Positions 47,440 to 59,389 of a DNA stretch of 64,000 nt are shown here, in pieces. The translations under genes and the position numbers were made by a program. This DNA comes from Lineus longissimus. Its lineage: Eukaryota > Nemertea > Pilidiophora > Heteronemertea > Lineidae. The notes under the pieces are model-generated. The model had not been told where the DNA came from. It did not search any database and was given only the letters and a program-made list of their open reading frames with translations. Numbering within the stretch: the stretch's first letter is position 1; the number at the start of each line of letters is the position of its first letter. Location of the stretch: the NCBI RefSeq assembly GCF_910592395.1, contig NC_088311.1:9862501-9926500 (forward strand), written 5' to 3'.

Positions 47440-50400
47440 CTTTCTGAACCACAACTAATGAACTCGTTTGTGCCCAATACAGCCAAGAGGTGCTATAACT
47501 CACAGTAGTCAAGGGGATATCATTGCTTTCATCTCTTTTGCTACAGTTGCTATGATGAATCCTGACTGGGTGTTGCCACTGTGACTTGGTTGTGATGAGA
47601 TCATCCCCCCACCCTGCAGCTAAACCCATGCTATAAATTTTAATGAGATCACAGGAGCTAGGCCTTACCTTGGCAACTGAATTCGAAGTCGGCTTCGACC
47701 AATAAGCCTTACCTGCTCATCGTGACGAAGTTTTTGATGAAAACAACCTGTTTCTTTGATCTTGACTTGACTCTATCGAAACCAGGTTGAACAGGCCGAG
47801 CTCTGATGCATGGTTGGTGCTTATACATTGTTCATTAGTCAAAATTAGTAAAGATCAAAGCTTTAGTTGCTTTTCATCTGTATCATCATCCATCCTCCCT
47901 TATCTGTATACTCTGCCACTCGATGTTTTAAGCCACTGATACATGAAAAGGACACTCTTCAGACACTTTGGGCAGCTATTTTGAATAGGCATGGTGTTTT
48001 CCTAATCTCCCAGGAAGAGTTAAAGAGACTAATAAAGAAACGAATGAAGAATTTTGAGACTTCTTTATCAGATTCAATCACAATTTGTCAGACTCTTAGC
48101 GTGTGCAGTGTTGGGATCAATTGCTTGCACGATCTGTCAACGAAAATTTCCATTGCTGGTACTCAATATGTTTGTCATTCTGGATACAGCCTCGCAAAAG
48201 TCCACCACAATCTTACCAAAACAGCTCGTACATTTTTACAGAATTGTCCATGACAATGTTCACAAGCTTCTGGCATACTCGGCATGAGAGAGAGCACTCA
48301 TCCTGCCCCCAAGCCATCTGCACCCAGCACTACAAACTCTTGCTATAAACTGCCGCTGGACGTTTCTGGAAACACCTCGCCCCGAGGCAGTGCGAAATGT
48401 GCGACAATAAATTTTTTCATCCCAATTACTCTACTTCAACATTTTAATAGATTGCAGATTTACATGATACGAACCACTCCTCGATTTGTTAATACTCGCA
48501 TTAATGAATGTTGCATTTGAAGAAAAAAATAATGGGAGATATTTGTTAGTTATTGATCAATAGAAAGAGCTAAACATGTAAAAGCTGACGACACAATTGG
48601 CATTTTGTCTGAAAAAAATGTTATAAATTGTATTATCTTGTACATTAACAGATCAATTTGATGCAAATTTTGTATTTGTATCATAAAAATGGTCTGTATT
48701 GTTTTCTTTGCTAATTAACTAAACATTAATTTCATGTATTCTGTCGCATAGAAACTGATGGAACAGTCTTGGATACTGTATTGCCAAACATCTGCTTTTT
48801 TCCTTGGCGTGTTATTGTAAGACCGGGTTGTAGGAGGTGGGGGAGTGAAAGGTGTATTGACAACATCGATTGACGCGCCCACATTGTCTCGTCTCGTATG
48901 CAGTACGATCACGTAACGGTTATCGGCTTTATTTTCAGGCCTAGCGTTGCTTTGTGTTGATGGAGATTACGTTGGTGTTTGTCTCGTTTGTGTCTGATGT
49001 AATGAAAAAAACGTTATAGAGTCGTTACAGTAGTATCATCATTTTTATAGCGCAAAGATGAGTGGTTTCAGTGCATTCAGAGTGCTTGGTGTCTGTCTTG
49101 TTTGTGTCTGATGTAATAAAAAACGGTTATAAGAGTTGTAAGTAAGTTATAGTGGTGTCATCTATCTTATGCTTTAGGTTGAATGATAAATCATTGCTAT
49201 AATATAGCTTCATAGCAATAATCGTTGATTTAGTCTGAAGTGTCTCTGTTTATCATATAATTAGCTGTCAATTATGTTCTCATCAGACACAAACAACCTG
49301 AAATGCTGTCTGCAAAGCCAATCCTTTGATAAATCGAACCAAAAATCATCGCTATTTTTATCAAAGTATCAGGCGTATAACACAAGCATCAAGTCGCAAC
49401 TTGTCTAGTTTTTCTAACTTTGATGTGATGTTTATTCAAGACTTAAAAGACTACGCCCGCACTGCACATAATATGCTGCAGGGTCGACCGCACCTCAAAA
49501 TAAAAACGTTGCATATACTTGTTATTTTCGAAAGTTCTGAATCAAATGCCTTATGCACCCCGCCCAATTACTAATCTATCTTGCCATGCAAACCGCATCA
49601 CATTTCACACTAATAGCATTTTGCGACAATTTGGAAAAAAGTGGGAAAATTACGACATAATGATAGAATTGTATATCTGACGTTTGATGCATTTTCTCCA
49701 ACCTAAATGCAGAACGCTACGTCAGGAAAGAGACACTTACACTCCATTTGAAATCAGAGCCGTTCATTCATGAATTATAGCGTTTGATTTGGCGATGTTT
49801 TTCAATCGCGTTGGCGCGAATGAAACAGCTATATTCTATCGTGTGGGAGGTGGTTGTAGTATTGGATCGTGTTCAGTTGATAGTTACTTATTTTTGTCAG
49901 CGCTTGCGGTCATTTTCTGCCTGATGATGTTTATTGCTGCGTCAACTGATTTCGTATTTGCAGTCTCATTCATTATGTACTTCGTCCCTTACTTGGGAGT
50001 TAAAAAGAATTCAAACCTAGCCCAATACACTGTCTACTATCTTTAAAGAAAGCTTCCTCGCACTAAGGCCCAAATTCCCATTGTTCTACTGTCTTATCAT
50101 ATCGTGATAACATTGACCCCCATGAAACAGCTTCCATGGAGTCGATAGGCCTAGACTCACAAGGGCAAACTTGGTAAACTTGGAAAACATAGTATTTGTA
50201 TATCTGTCTTCCCAACAGCAATGTTTAAATTCATATTCAGTACATATAAAGGCAATTGGAAGTTTTCAATATCAATAACGAATTTCAAATTTTTAACGGA
50301 CAGGTTGGGTTTTAATGTAAGGGGAGGTTTCTTTAAAGTTTCTATCAATGGTCATTCTGTGTCACGATCCTCTGATGATAACATGAGTAAGATGTGTCCG

Positions 50401-50690
50401 CTCCGTCATTGCTTGTCGGAAGCTAATATGACATCATGTGTGACATCATTATTTACTCATGCTAACAGTGATAACAAGGTAACATCAATCAGAGGATATG
50501 ATTGGATTAGAGCAAGATGAACTTGGAAAACAACACGTTTAGTATAAACATGGTTAACCCATTGTGTATCCTAAGAAACCAGGCATAAGATGTTTGATGG
50601 ACTTTTGCAAAATACTCCTAAAGTTTGTCATTTAAGTTCAGGATTAGACATTTATGTAGCACTTATCTGAATTAACCCTGATCAAAGCAC
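47440..50690. other. Non-coding stretch
   Basis: Contains a 128-codon plus-strand frame at 47867-48253 with no recognised domain. GTGTCTGTTTATCA-type and TTTGTGTCTGATGTAAT motifs recur near 48980 and 49105 (TGTTTGTGTCTGATGTAAT), a small direct repeat. No gene called. Confidence 0.4.
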
Positions 50691-50694
50691 TGCA

Positions 50695-50935
50695 GCTGGA
50701 GCGCTCTGGAGGTTGTCAAGGAGCAACTGCTTCAAACTCGTGCGTAAATAAAAAACACCGAAGGTCTTCAGTATCAAAGTGCTTCAGCATCCCGAAGTGC
50801 TTTGGAGATTGTTAAGGAGTAGCTAGTCTACTATATACCTTCCAACTCCTGCGTGAATACAAAGCACCAAAGCGCTTTAGCTTCAAAGTGCTTCAGCATC
50901 CCGGAGTGCTCAAAAGGTTGTTAAGGAGCAGCTAT
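50695..50935 (+). repeat. Degenerate tandem duplication, about 96-109 bp
   Basis: GTGCTTCAGCATCCCG occurs at 50780 and 50889. A GAGGTTGT-AAGGAGCA-C motif recurs three times, beginning near 50709, 50805 and 50914. About 2.3 copies. Confidence 0.7.
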
Positions 50936-50939
50936 TAAC

Positions 50940-52220
50940 CAATCAAATAGGTGAACATTTTCTAGTTCACAAGACTGGCTAACCAGATGTAAATAGCAGC
51001 TCTTTTGACGTGTTTGAGAAAGAAAAAAAATGAACAGTGAGGGAAAATCAAAGTGTTCTTTTACTGCCTTTTAAGGATATTTTGTTGTTCGTTGACTGAT
51101 CCCGGTGATAATGAGCAATGACACTGATTCACTCGGCCAGGGGTGAATAATCAAATAATCGCCAATGGCTCATATTTATCAAGTTTATCACTCGCGTACG
51201 GTCGAGCAATTTTTATGCATTTTCCGCAATTACGCAGCAAGTATCTAATTTCACTCGTGGAAGCTAATATTGAAATTATACACGCTAGGACACATGTGGC
51301 GTAATCTACCTTCTGAGGGTCATAAACGGAAGAAGTTGCGTCGAAAACAAACCTGCCCAATCGTAATTTGTAAAATGTCATTGGCGTGTATCAAAGTGCA
51401 CGTTAATCTTGCAGTATTTATCTGGTTAATGTCTCTGTGCGCCGCGCTCCGAGGTGCCTAATTCAACATTAGGACAAAACCTTCATTAATGACATTATAA
51501 CTACTCTCCACAGACCCCCGTCAGCCGCTCGTGATTAAAAGAATCAACGGTGCAGCGGCATTATGGGTATAAATCATAAAATAAAAATGACCAATGTCGG
51601 CGATCTAATTAAACCAAGGATCGTAGCCTATTGTTAGATAAGAAGCGTAAGGTCGGAGGTTATCTGACTTGATGCGGGAAATGCATCATGGGATTAAATC
51701 CTGTTCATCGTCAACAAAGTAATTCATAATAGAATAACGTTGGCGTTACATAGACGGCCATATGTAAATGAGGACGCTCCGAAACGTAAGACATTATTTG
51801 ATTGCCATCCTCCTTCGTGGCATTTATGGCGCATGATTACTTCCCTGAATTATTCATACTGTTGATAATCCCGCCGTAATTTCTAAATGAAAAAGTACGA
51901 TCGCACCATAACTATTGTAAGCAGGAATCTGATTGGTCGGATTAGTACTGTTAGCAGGAATGATGAGGTGGACACTAAGGTCTCGGTGACGTGGATTTTA
52001 CCGGATGATTACGATATACCCCTTGATCCTCAGCGTGTGAGATACCGGACTATAAACCCACAATAAAGCTTGATTTATGCAAAGTAGGTGACAGGTTCTT
52101 AAGCTGAATCCTCACAAGTTGGGTACTGTTGGCTTTCAAGGAAAGGAATGAGAATTCCCAGCTCTTAACAGTCCTGCTAATGACACTGAAACCAAAGATG
52201 CCTTGTAACTGGTGTCATGC
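50940..52220. other. Non-coding stretch, possible regulatory DNA
   Basis: Lower repeat content and many TAATTA-type and CpG-containing words at 51150-51950. This is compatible with conserved non-coding regulatory DNA but cannot be shown without comparison to a related genome. Confidence 0.25.
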
Positions 52221-52224
52221 CAGG

Positions 52225-52370
52225 CAAGCAAATGATCCCACCAAGTGGGAAACATGAGTAGCTTGCGATAGACTCTACCTCTGTCGGAAAAAGGGTCACT
52301 ACGCCGATAAACCGATTTGGCACCTGACCTTAGTGGCATGTAAAAAATGCTCATCCCGCCTTGTACCTCG
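52225..52370 (+). repeat. SINE 3' part
   Basis: CACCAAGTGGGAAACATGAG followed by TAGCTTGCGATAGACTCT, a CCGATAAACCGATTTGGCAC stretch and GCTCATCCCGCCTTG matches the 3' half of the SINE at 2170-2432 in order and strand sense. Confidence 0.65.
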
Positions 52371-52379
52371 GCTATAGTT

Positions 52380-53075
52380 GTACCACTTCACCTTACTCCT
52401 TTGGTAACATTTGGTCGATTTGACTCCTTTTGATACACTTTAGGATTGGCGAACGGTTCACTGGAACAGTACATTGACGAGTCATCTTGGTTCTCGGAAT
52501 TCTTGAGCAACCTCTAAAAAATTCAGTCATTCGAAAGATTACAAACCTCATTTGCAGCCTTTGCAAACCTCTGAAAATTCCAATAGAGGCATCTGACATT
52601 TAAAATATAGACAGAAGTGATATAATATAGAAACAAGTGATATTTTAACTGTAATTATGATATTTGTAGAATACGATCAAACCATTATTCAAACTTTACG
52701 ATCGTCGATTAAATCCCCACAGATTTAAATGACTATTCTCACTATTGAATCGCTCATGATGTCATGACGTGTAAGCACATTTCTGCGTATTGTTGTTGAA
52801 TCAGTCGAGGGATCAGCGGATTTCAAGAAACTCGCCAACTCCACCTTATGGGAGAAAGATCTTAGTAATTGAATTCAGAATCCTCTAGTTTCCCTTAGAT
52901 GGGCAATTAGTGATACAAATAGCGATTATACCAATGAAATAGCCAGAGGTTATGATCTGTGGGATGAATGTCTCTGATTTCTGAGAAATTGGTTGACATT
53001 AGATAAAATGGAGGTGTCTTGGTACTTGCTGTCATTTTGTAGCAGCACTACACTGTTGCATGAGCCAAGACATCC
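52380..53075. other. Non-coding stretch, nothing recognised
   Basis: No exon or repeat boundary seen. Confidence 0.4.
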
Positions 53076-53077
53076 CC

Positions 53078-53475
53078 CAGGACCCAGATTTAGACTCTGT
53101 ACCCTCATGCATCTAACATGACCCAGATTTATAGACTCTGTACCCTCATGCATCTAACATGACCCAGATTTATAGACTCTGTACCCTGATGCATCTAACA
53201 TGACCCAGATTTATAGACTCTGTACCCTCATGCATCTAACATGACCCAGATTTATAGACTATGTACCCTCATGCGTCTAACAGGACCCAGATTTAGACTG
53301 TGTACCCTCCTGCATCTAACATGACCCAGATTTAGACTCTGTACCCTCATGCATCTAACATGACCCAGATTTAGAGTCTGCACCATCATGCATCTCCCAT
53401 GATCCAGATTTAGACTTTTTACCCTCATGCATCACCCAGGACCCAGAATTTGGCCAGTACCCTCATGTATCACCT
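53078..53475 (+). repeat. Minisatellite, 39-41 bp unit
   Basis: About ten copies of GACCCAGATTTATAGACTCT plus GTACCCTCATGCATCTAACA. Units with TATAG are 41 bp and those with a TA deletion are 39 bp. Copies decay toward the right end. Confidence 0.9.
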
Positions 53476-53479
53476 AAGG

Positions 53480-54695
53480 TGGATGGGCTTCCCAGCACAG
53501 GTAAGCTATATTAATGGTGTTTAGAACTTGATAATTCAATTTAGTGAAAGCAAATGGTTTTCTAATGTGTTTTAAACAAGGGTTAACCCGCTTCGTGGTC
53601 TTGATACCATCACATCCTGCCTACACAGAATGCTACATCAATCAAACACACATTTACTGCCTGTGAATGCTTAATTTGTTTTGCAAAGACACCATTCATG
53701 CCATGCTCCCTTCATCAATACAGGTAAATTCCCACGATCTCTTAACATCGCTTAACTAGCATGTCACTGCGTCCTTTAAATAAAGATCAAGAACTCCCAT
53801 GGATGTGCAGTTTCAAGCCGTTGGTCCATCCTTGGAGAGGCTGGTAAAAGATCCTCAGAAAACTGAAGGTGATTCAGAAGAAAGTCATCTTGAATTCATT
53901 CCAAGTCAACTTGAACTTAACCCATAATACTCTCCACCTATGTATACGTGTGTAAATGCATTGACTTTTTTGTCAATTTTTTAGTGAATTTGACTTAACA
54001 CTTTTGAGTTGCTCACTGTTTTCTTGACTGAGAAACCAATTAAATTCACCAGCGCTAATTGCTGAAACACTGCAGGCTATGTCTCCAAGTTGGGATAAGT
54101 TGGTTTTGCACAAAAATCCTGATTAGTGTTTTCTATCGTGATAATCTGATACTGTTGGGGGACTTTTTGCAACACTGTGGGAACGGATAAGATTATAAGT
54201 TTGAAGAAGGAACCATGTCTATTCTAATGCGTCTGAGACCCTTGCTCTGATCTTCACCTGTCCAAGGAGGTTAGAGGGAGGATCTTCTGGAAAACAATTT
54301 TTTTCACAGTTGGTTCAAGAACACAACAATATCACACCACCCACTCACGTTCATGACCCCATGGTCTTCCAATATGTCATACCGTCATCGCCACCGAAAA
54401 GGTGAGATAACATGTTTGTAGTTACCAAAGTGTTAATTCGAACCTTCCTTCACTTTTTAGCAAGTTTGTTGCATGTCTAGTTGCAGTTCGGTAGGAATTT
54501 ATTGCCAGATATGAATTAAGGATATTAACTGACATGAGTTCCTATGCTGAGGACGCTAAACCTTGTGCCGTCGGACGGATCACCTTATAATACTGACTTG
54601 GCCATGAAATCTAGTCCAGGTGGGGGAGGACATTTAACTCGTGTAGCAAAAATGATAAGGTGAAAATCGAAATTCTCGTCAAGTTTAAAGAAAAA
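53480..54695. other. Non-coding stretch, nothing recognised
   Basis: Short chance frames only. Confidence 0.4.
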
Positions 54696-54700
54696 ATTGC

Positions 54701-55086
54701 CTGTTTATGTATAAATGTCGCATTAATTGCCTCTAATGGGACTTCTCGAACTTATGTGCTAATAAATATGTCACACAATAGCCTAGCTCCCTCCAAGGCT
54801 TGCATGTTAATTGGTCGTTTGGCCTGTAATTCTGAAATGTGTGTTCGAAATCAGCGAGAATAGCAAGCGTGTAGCTCCATGTAGCCTCCTTACATATACC
54901 TGTTTATGTATAAATGTCGCATTAATTGCCTCTAATTGGACTTTTCGAACTTATGTGCTAATAAATATGTCACACAATAGCCTCCCTCCAAGGCTTGCAT
55001 GTTGATTGGTTGTTTGGCCTGTAATTCTGAAATGTGTGTTGGAAATCAGCGAGAATAGCAAGCGTAGCTCCATGTAGCCTCCTTAT
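54701..55086 (+). repeat. Tandem duplication, period 199 bp
   Basis: CTGTTTATGTATAAATGTCG begins at 54701 and 54900. The copies match almost throughout (GAACTTATGTGCTAATAAAT, GGCTTGCATGTTRATTGG, AGCGAGAATAGCAAGCG), with a short deletion in the second. Confidence 0.9.
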
Positions 55087-55089
55087 TTA

Positions 55090-56130
55090 TCGCCATCTGC
55101 AAGTGATGTAGCCTTTTGCTGATACATGTGGTGCAAGCAAAAAATTGCCCAAAAGGTATATCATTGCAGGAATTAGTATGATTTTTGTATTGAAATACTC
55201 GAAAAACCTTTATTTTCACAAGCTGACATTTTCCCTAGAGGGGTTACAATTGCAAATTTTACAGAAATGAAAATCTTTTCACTTTTTAGTGTGGGTGCAT
55301 GCAAAGGGTACACACACATTCCAAAATTCAAAATAATTTGAGGGTCAACAAAACCAAAACCAAAATCTAGAAAGTGTATTTTGAATCTGATTTAATTAAC
55401 TCTGATTTCATTGCATTCAGTTAATTTGATAAAACACCCGGGGCAATTTACCATGGAAAACGAAGCATTTTTTTCTCATCAACCAATCAGCCTCACAGCG
55501 AGTCTCGCTCCTCATCACTTCGTAACAATGCGTTACCTCTAATTCTCGTCGATTAATCACAAAAAGATGACCTCATTCTTGTAGTAGAATGCCCAAATAT
55601 GGTGACGGTACAACCGGCGATGACTAGGGCATACGTGTATACAACCGTGGGTGACTGAGCCCCGGGATTTAGTCAGTGTCCGTGACTCAGACACAGCAAC
55701 CTGCTCCTTTACCTGACCACGGTTTGCCGACTCTGAAATCCAGATATGCCCTCGCGATACCCGCTGAGGAAACCCGCATGACTAAAGGCCTTATATTTGA
55801 TTAGGCTTTTGAGTCATGTTCCATCGTCTGGTAGCGAGACATTATTGATTGCCTGTCGAGGGAACATTCATATAGCATTAATATTACATTTTAGGTATTT
55901 CACCAATAGAAGATGTGCTTAGTTTGGTTTGGTCAATATTTTTGTTGGTACAGCACCAAAAAATTCATAAACATCTGAAGTAATATAACATCTAATTTTG
56001 AAGATATTCAACCAATTCGTGAACTTCGTCGTCAACCATTTCATACATCAAAATGATAAATTGATATCATTAAAGTTATTTAGTACAGAACACTCTCTCG
56101 AATTGGATATATTGTGCTCTGCCTAATCAA
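55090..56130. other. Non-coding stretch
   Basis: No exon recognised. 55480-55800 is CpG-richer than its surroundings. Confidence 0.4.
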
Positions 56131-56132
56131 AA

Positions 56133-56537
56133 CAGTCCCGTCTAAAATGCCATAAATCGCAACATTTTTAGGTCTTTTTGGCTCACCGGTACGGTGAGTC
56201 TATACAATACCACAATGTCTGACCGAAACACCATTGGGGAGCATCAGACCCCTCTTTACATCAAGGTGAGCCTATACAATACCAGAGTGTCCGACCGAAA
56301 CACACCTGGGGAACATTAGACCCCTCTTTACAGTCCCGTCTAAAATGCCATAAATCGCAACATTTTTAGGTCTTTTTGGCTCACCGGTACGGTGAGTCTA
56401 TACAATACCACAATGTCTGACCGAAACACCATTGGGGAGCATCAGACCCCTCTTTACATCAAGGTGAGCCTATACAATACCAGAGTGTCTGACCGAAACA
56501 CACCTGGGGAACATTAGACCCCTCTTTACATCAAGGG
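56133..56537 (+). repeat. Tandem duplication, period 198 bp, with a GGTGAG hairpin
   Basis: CAGTCCCGTCTAAAATGCC begins at 56133 and 56331, and the two copies are nearly identical. Each contains a hairpin (CTCACCG-GTA-CGGTGAG) followed by TCTATACAATACC, and within each unit a second diverged half-copy (GGTGAGCCTATACAATACC). The order TTTTTGGCTCACC-GGTGAG-TAT-ATACC parallels the start of the repeat at 35359. Confidence 0.85.
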
Positions 56538-56539
56538 AA

Positions 56540-57088
56540 CAACCTGAGGAGCGTAGGACTCGGGGGGAACAAAAATCCGCACCTGATTATATACCCCAAA
56601 CGTAGATTGTTACTTTTGGCCACCACTGTACAGGTATTTGGCATTCACTATAAAACAGGTGAAGTTTTTCCTAATGTTGAAAATATCCACCATTGTTTGC
56701 TAACCTGAGCACTAATTAGTTGTCAGTATTTGATTGAATTAACCAGCAGATAAATTATATATCCCTGGCGTTAATTAGGTTGTCATTAGTGTGAATCGTC
56801 AATTAGATCTCCCACTTTGGTGTGAGGCGCATGGTATTCAGAATAAACAATCGTTTCAATTGGAATATTGTTGTCATTATCTGTTTTTTTCTGCGACTGC
56901 CTTACTTGAAGTTGTATATACTGGGTATTGGGTGTAGGTGTCATGCAAATCATATCCTGGTTATGTGATCTGAAGGTTGTGGGTTCAATTTCTTCTCTGA
57001 ATTGATGGCTTTTGACCTTGGAGTCGTGCACCAATCCACCTTCAACCTAAAAAGTCGTCAATGGGGGTTAATCTCCCATCTCAGGACA
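56540..57088. other. Non-coding stretch
   Basis: A possible tRNA-like SINE remnant at 56960-57005 (GTGGGTTCAATTTC resembles a B box). No gene. Confidence 0.35.
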
Positions 57089-57091
57089 GTA

Positions 57092-57258
57092 CAGTGGAAC
57101 CTCCCTTGGCAGACACCTCACTAATAAGGACACCCTCTCCGTTAAGGACACTAGTTTTGGTCCCTAATTGGTTGTTTCCACTCAATTTGACCTCTCTAAT
57201 CAGGACTCCTCACTATTAAGGACAGCATTTGTCAGTTCGTAATAAAGAGGTTCTACTG
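57092..57258. mobile_element. pogo/Tigger-like MITE, best-preserved copy
   Basis: A 167-bp element between TA dinucleotides (57090-57091 and 57259-57260). Ends read CAGTGGAACCTCCCTTGGCA at the left and CAGTAGAACCTCTTTATTAC on the reverse complement of the right. TA target sites and CAGT-GAACCTC termini are characteristic of pogo/Tigger elements. No coding sequence. Confidence 0.85.
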
Positions 57259-57261
57259 TAC

Positions 57262-58560
57262 ATTGAAACTAATCACTAATATGAGGAATATATTCAATGC
57301 GGAATCAAATGCCACCCTGCCTCCCAACTGTGCCACCTGAAGATGACCAATCTGACCACCTAGCCCTTTACCTATAGCCCCCCTTAATATCCAATTTCTA
57401 TAAGCACTGACAACTTCAAAGTCTCTAATTGCATTGAGTTAATTATGAGCCCTTCGTTAGAGGATCACTCATCATTGATTGGTAATGCCTATACAAAGTG
57501 TGAATACATCACCAACTATTGTAACTTCACAATAACTGATTCATGATGAGTAATTGAACACTACTCATTCTCGACACTCATCGTTGGGGAGTAATGAACA
57601 CTGTTTGATGGTGCTGATGAAAAAGTTAAGTCATTCCTAAATGTTTTGACGATTTTTGGGTTAACCCTTTCAGGAAGGTGGATTTTTGGATTGAAAAAAT
57701 TAAAAAATGAAATGATATCAAATCAGTTATATCAGGATGTGTACTGTTAGTTTGGACTACAAGTCTTACTCCACCACATACTTCATTCCCTTCTCCACAG
57801 ATGAGAGACCCTTTTGTTGCACGGAGCAGCGATCGCAGGGAACTCTGATATAAATTGTTTGCTTGGTGCTTTAGAGCCTGACACCCACCCAGTAAGCCAA
57901 CATATTCCACTTACAGTGCGGGAAAGCAACGCTCTATCTTTCATCTTGCTAGTTTATCTCGGAAGCATTTGTCAATATTTTACCATATGCCTGTTGCTCA
58001 CTACATGATGTTACTCATAGTTTCAATACGATTTAATGATTTATTTCCACTTAGACCAGTCCCAAGTGATAGGCTTTGATCGATTTGACGCTCGCTTGGT
58101 CGACGCTATATTCCCAGCGTGGTGATGATGTCATTGCCATGGTTTTGGATGCGTGACCAATTCGCCAGTGAAGTCATCTTTATTAGTAGCTGTTATAGCA
58201 TGGATAAGAAATCATATTTCATATCTATTAAGTTACATACATGTACGCGAGGTACATTTGACTACATAGAAATTAAAGCTAAAATCGTATTGGTCAGTTT
58301 ATCAAAATAGCTTGACCTTTATAAAAATTCTATACGAAAGAAAAACCTCATTACCTTTGCTTTGAAGTTGATGATAAAAATCAATCAGTATTAGTCAGAT
58401 CGGCTGGCGGGTTCGGCCAGGAAGATCTAAGGTGCCTTGTTAACGACCTACTGTTTCTCTTTTAGAAACTAATTGCCCTGACCCGTGATTTATCGTATTG
58501 ACAAGCACCGACCGTATTAGCATAACAAAAGGCGCGCGGTACGCATTGACTCTTATCCAT
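57262..58560. other. Non-coding stretch; last ~100 bp may be promoter of the following frame
   Basis: No repeat recognised. 58380-58590 is richer in CpG (GGCGCGCGGTACGC near 58532) than its surroundings, which would suit a transcription start just upstream of the reading frame at 58590. Confidence 0.3.
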
Positions 58561-58589
58561 CTTTCGCTGCCGGATCTCGCCGTCAACTC

Positions 58590-58952
58590 ATGCCATTTTT
58601 GTTTGCCGTCCTAATTTGTTGCACGACAAATTTGCATTCGGCAAAACGAGATGAAACGATCACAAATGTAAATATACACGCTTTTCCCACCAATAAATGG
58701 TTTGGAGGTAACGCGTTTATTCACGATACTGCTCGCAGTGTTTTGGTTTCATTTCCTCGACTAACTTGGCCATCTGATTTGATTAGTGGTATATACGGTA
58801 ATTCTCGCCGGGTTTCTTATTTCATTTATGCGGAACTTTGTGCTAATTTGTCCATGATTAATGCGATAAAGCACTCAGTGTGCCAACTTAATACAACTAA
58901 GGGCAAACCCTTAGAATGCATCTGTCCGAATACTTCATATATAATATCATGA
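58590..58952 (+). CDS. Candidate small secreted protein (120 aa), unknown family
   Basis: The frame starts with a textbook signal peptide: MPFLFAVLICCTTNLHS, likely cleaved before AKRDE. The remaining ~103 residues contain four cysteines (84, 98, 110, 112), which could form two disulphides, and three N-glycosylation sequons (NLS 86, NTT 101, NTS 114). There is no transmembrane helix after the signal. A CpG-richer stretch precedes it and AATAAA follows 165 bp past the stop (59117-59122). I recognise no domain. It may be a complete single-exon gene, the first exon of a longer one, or chance: frames of 120 codons are expected several times in a window this size, so the case rests on the signal peptide and context. 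Confidence 0.35.
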   Translation: MPFLFAVLICCTTNLHSAKRDETITNVNIHAFPTNKWFGGNAFIHDTARSVLVSFPRLTWPSDLISGIYGNSRRVSYFIYAELCANLSMINAIKHSVCQLNTTKGKPLECICPNTSYIIS

Positions 58953-59116
58953 AAAGACAGGACTGATATGAGTTATACATGTTATTTCAAAAATTTTTAT
59001 TGACAATGGAGAGTTTGTTATCAATTTTGTGTAAGAAATTACTGTAAGACAGGTAATGTTGATAAAGCCAAGATTCTGTATACTTGTTAATTCATCATTT
59101 GTAGTTTTGCTGCCGA

Positions 59117-59122
59117 AATAAA
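59117..59122 (+). terminator. Poly(A) signal downstream of the candidate secreted-protein frame
   Basis: AATAAA within CCGAAATAAATTG, 165 bp past the TGA of the 120-codon frame. Confidence 0.35.
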
Positions 59123-59224
59123 TTGTTTGTGCATTAGAGTTGAAATTAAAGCGAGTTTGATGTTTGCCTTTGCCTTAGAAATTGCAAAAACAAAACGGTT
59201 GCAAACATTACCTAGTTTAAGGTA

Positions 59225-59381
59225 CAGTAGAATCTTAAGACCACCCTCAGGACTCAAGTGCTGTCCTTAATAGAGAGCTGTCATGATTAAAGAGCTCAAA
59301 TTGAATTGATCCCAAACATAGAGTCCTTAATAGAGAGGGTGTCCTTTGGTAGAGAGGTGTCCAGTCAGGGAGTTTCCACTG
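59225..59381. mobile_element. pogo/Tigger-like MITE, third copy
   Basis: Flanked by TA (59223-59224 and 59382-59383). Begins CAGTAGAATCTTAAGACC and ends GGGAGTTTCCACTG. The interior, in opposite orientation to the copy at 57092, has GTCCTTAATAGAGAG motifs. Confidence 0.75.
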
Positions 59382-59389
59382 TAATTCAT

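Noticed and set aside
47867-48348. Overlapping 77-128 codon plus-strand frames
   Set aside because: Three overlapping frames without recognisable motifs; typical of a locally stop-poor stretch rather than coding sequence.
49789-50046. 85-codon frame with a hydrophobic stretch that could be a membrane protein
   Set aside because: AT-rich DNA easily yields hydrophobic residues; there is no start context, homology or neighbouring exon.
52950-53153. 67-codon minus-strand frame reading repeated LGHVRCMRVQSL-like words
   Set aside because: It is the translation of the 39-41 bp minisatellite.
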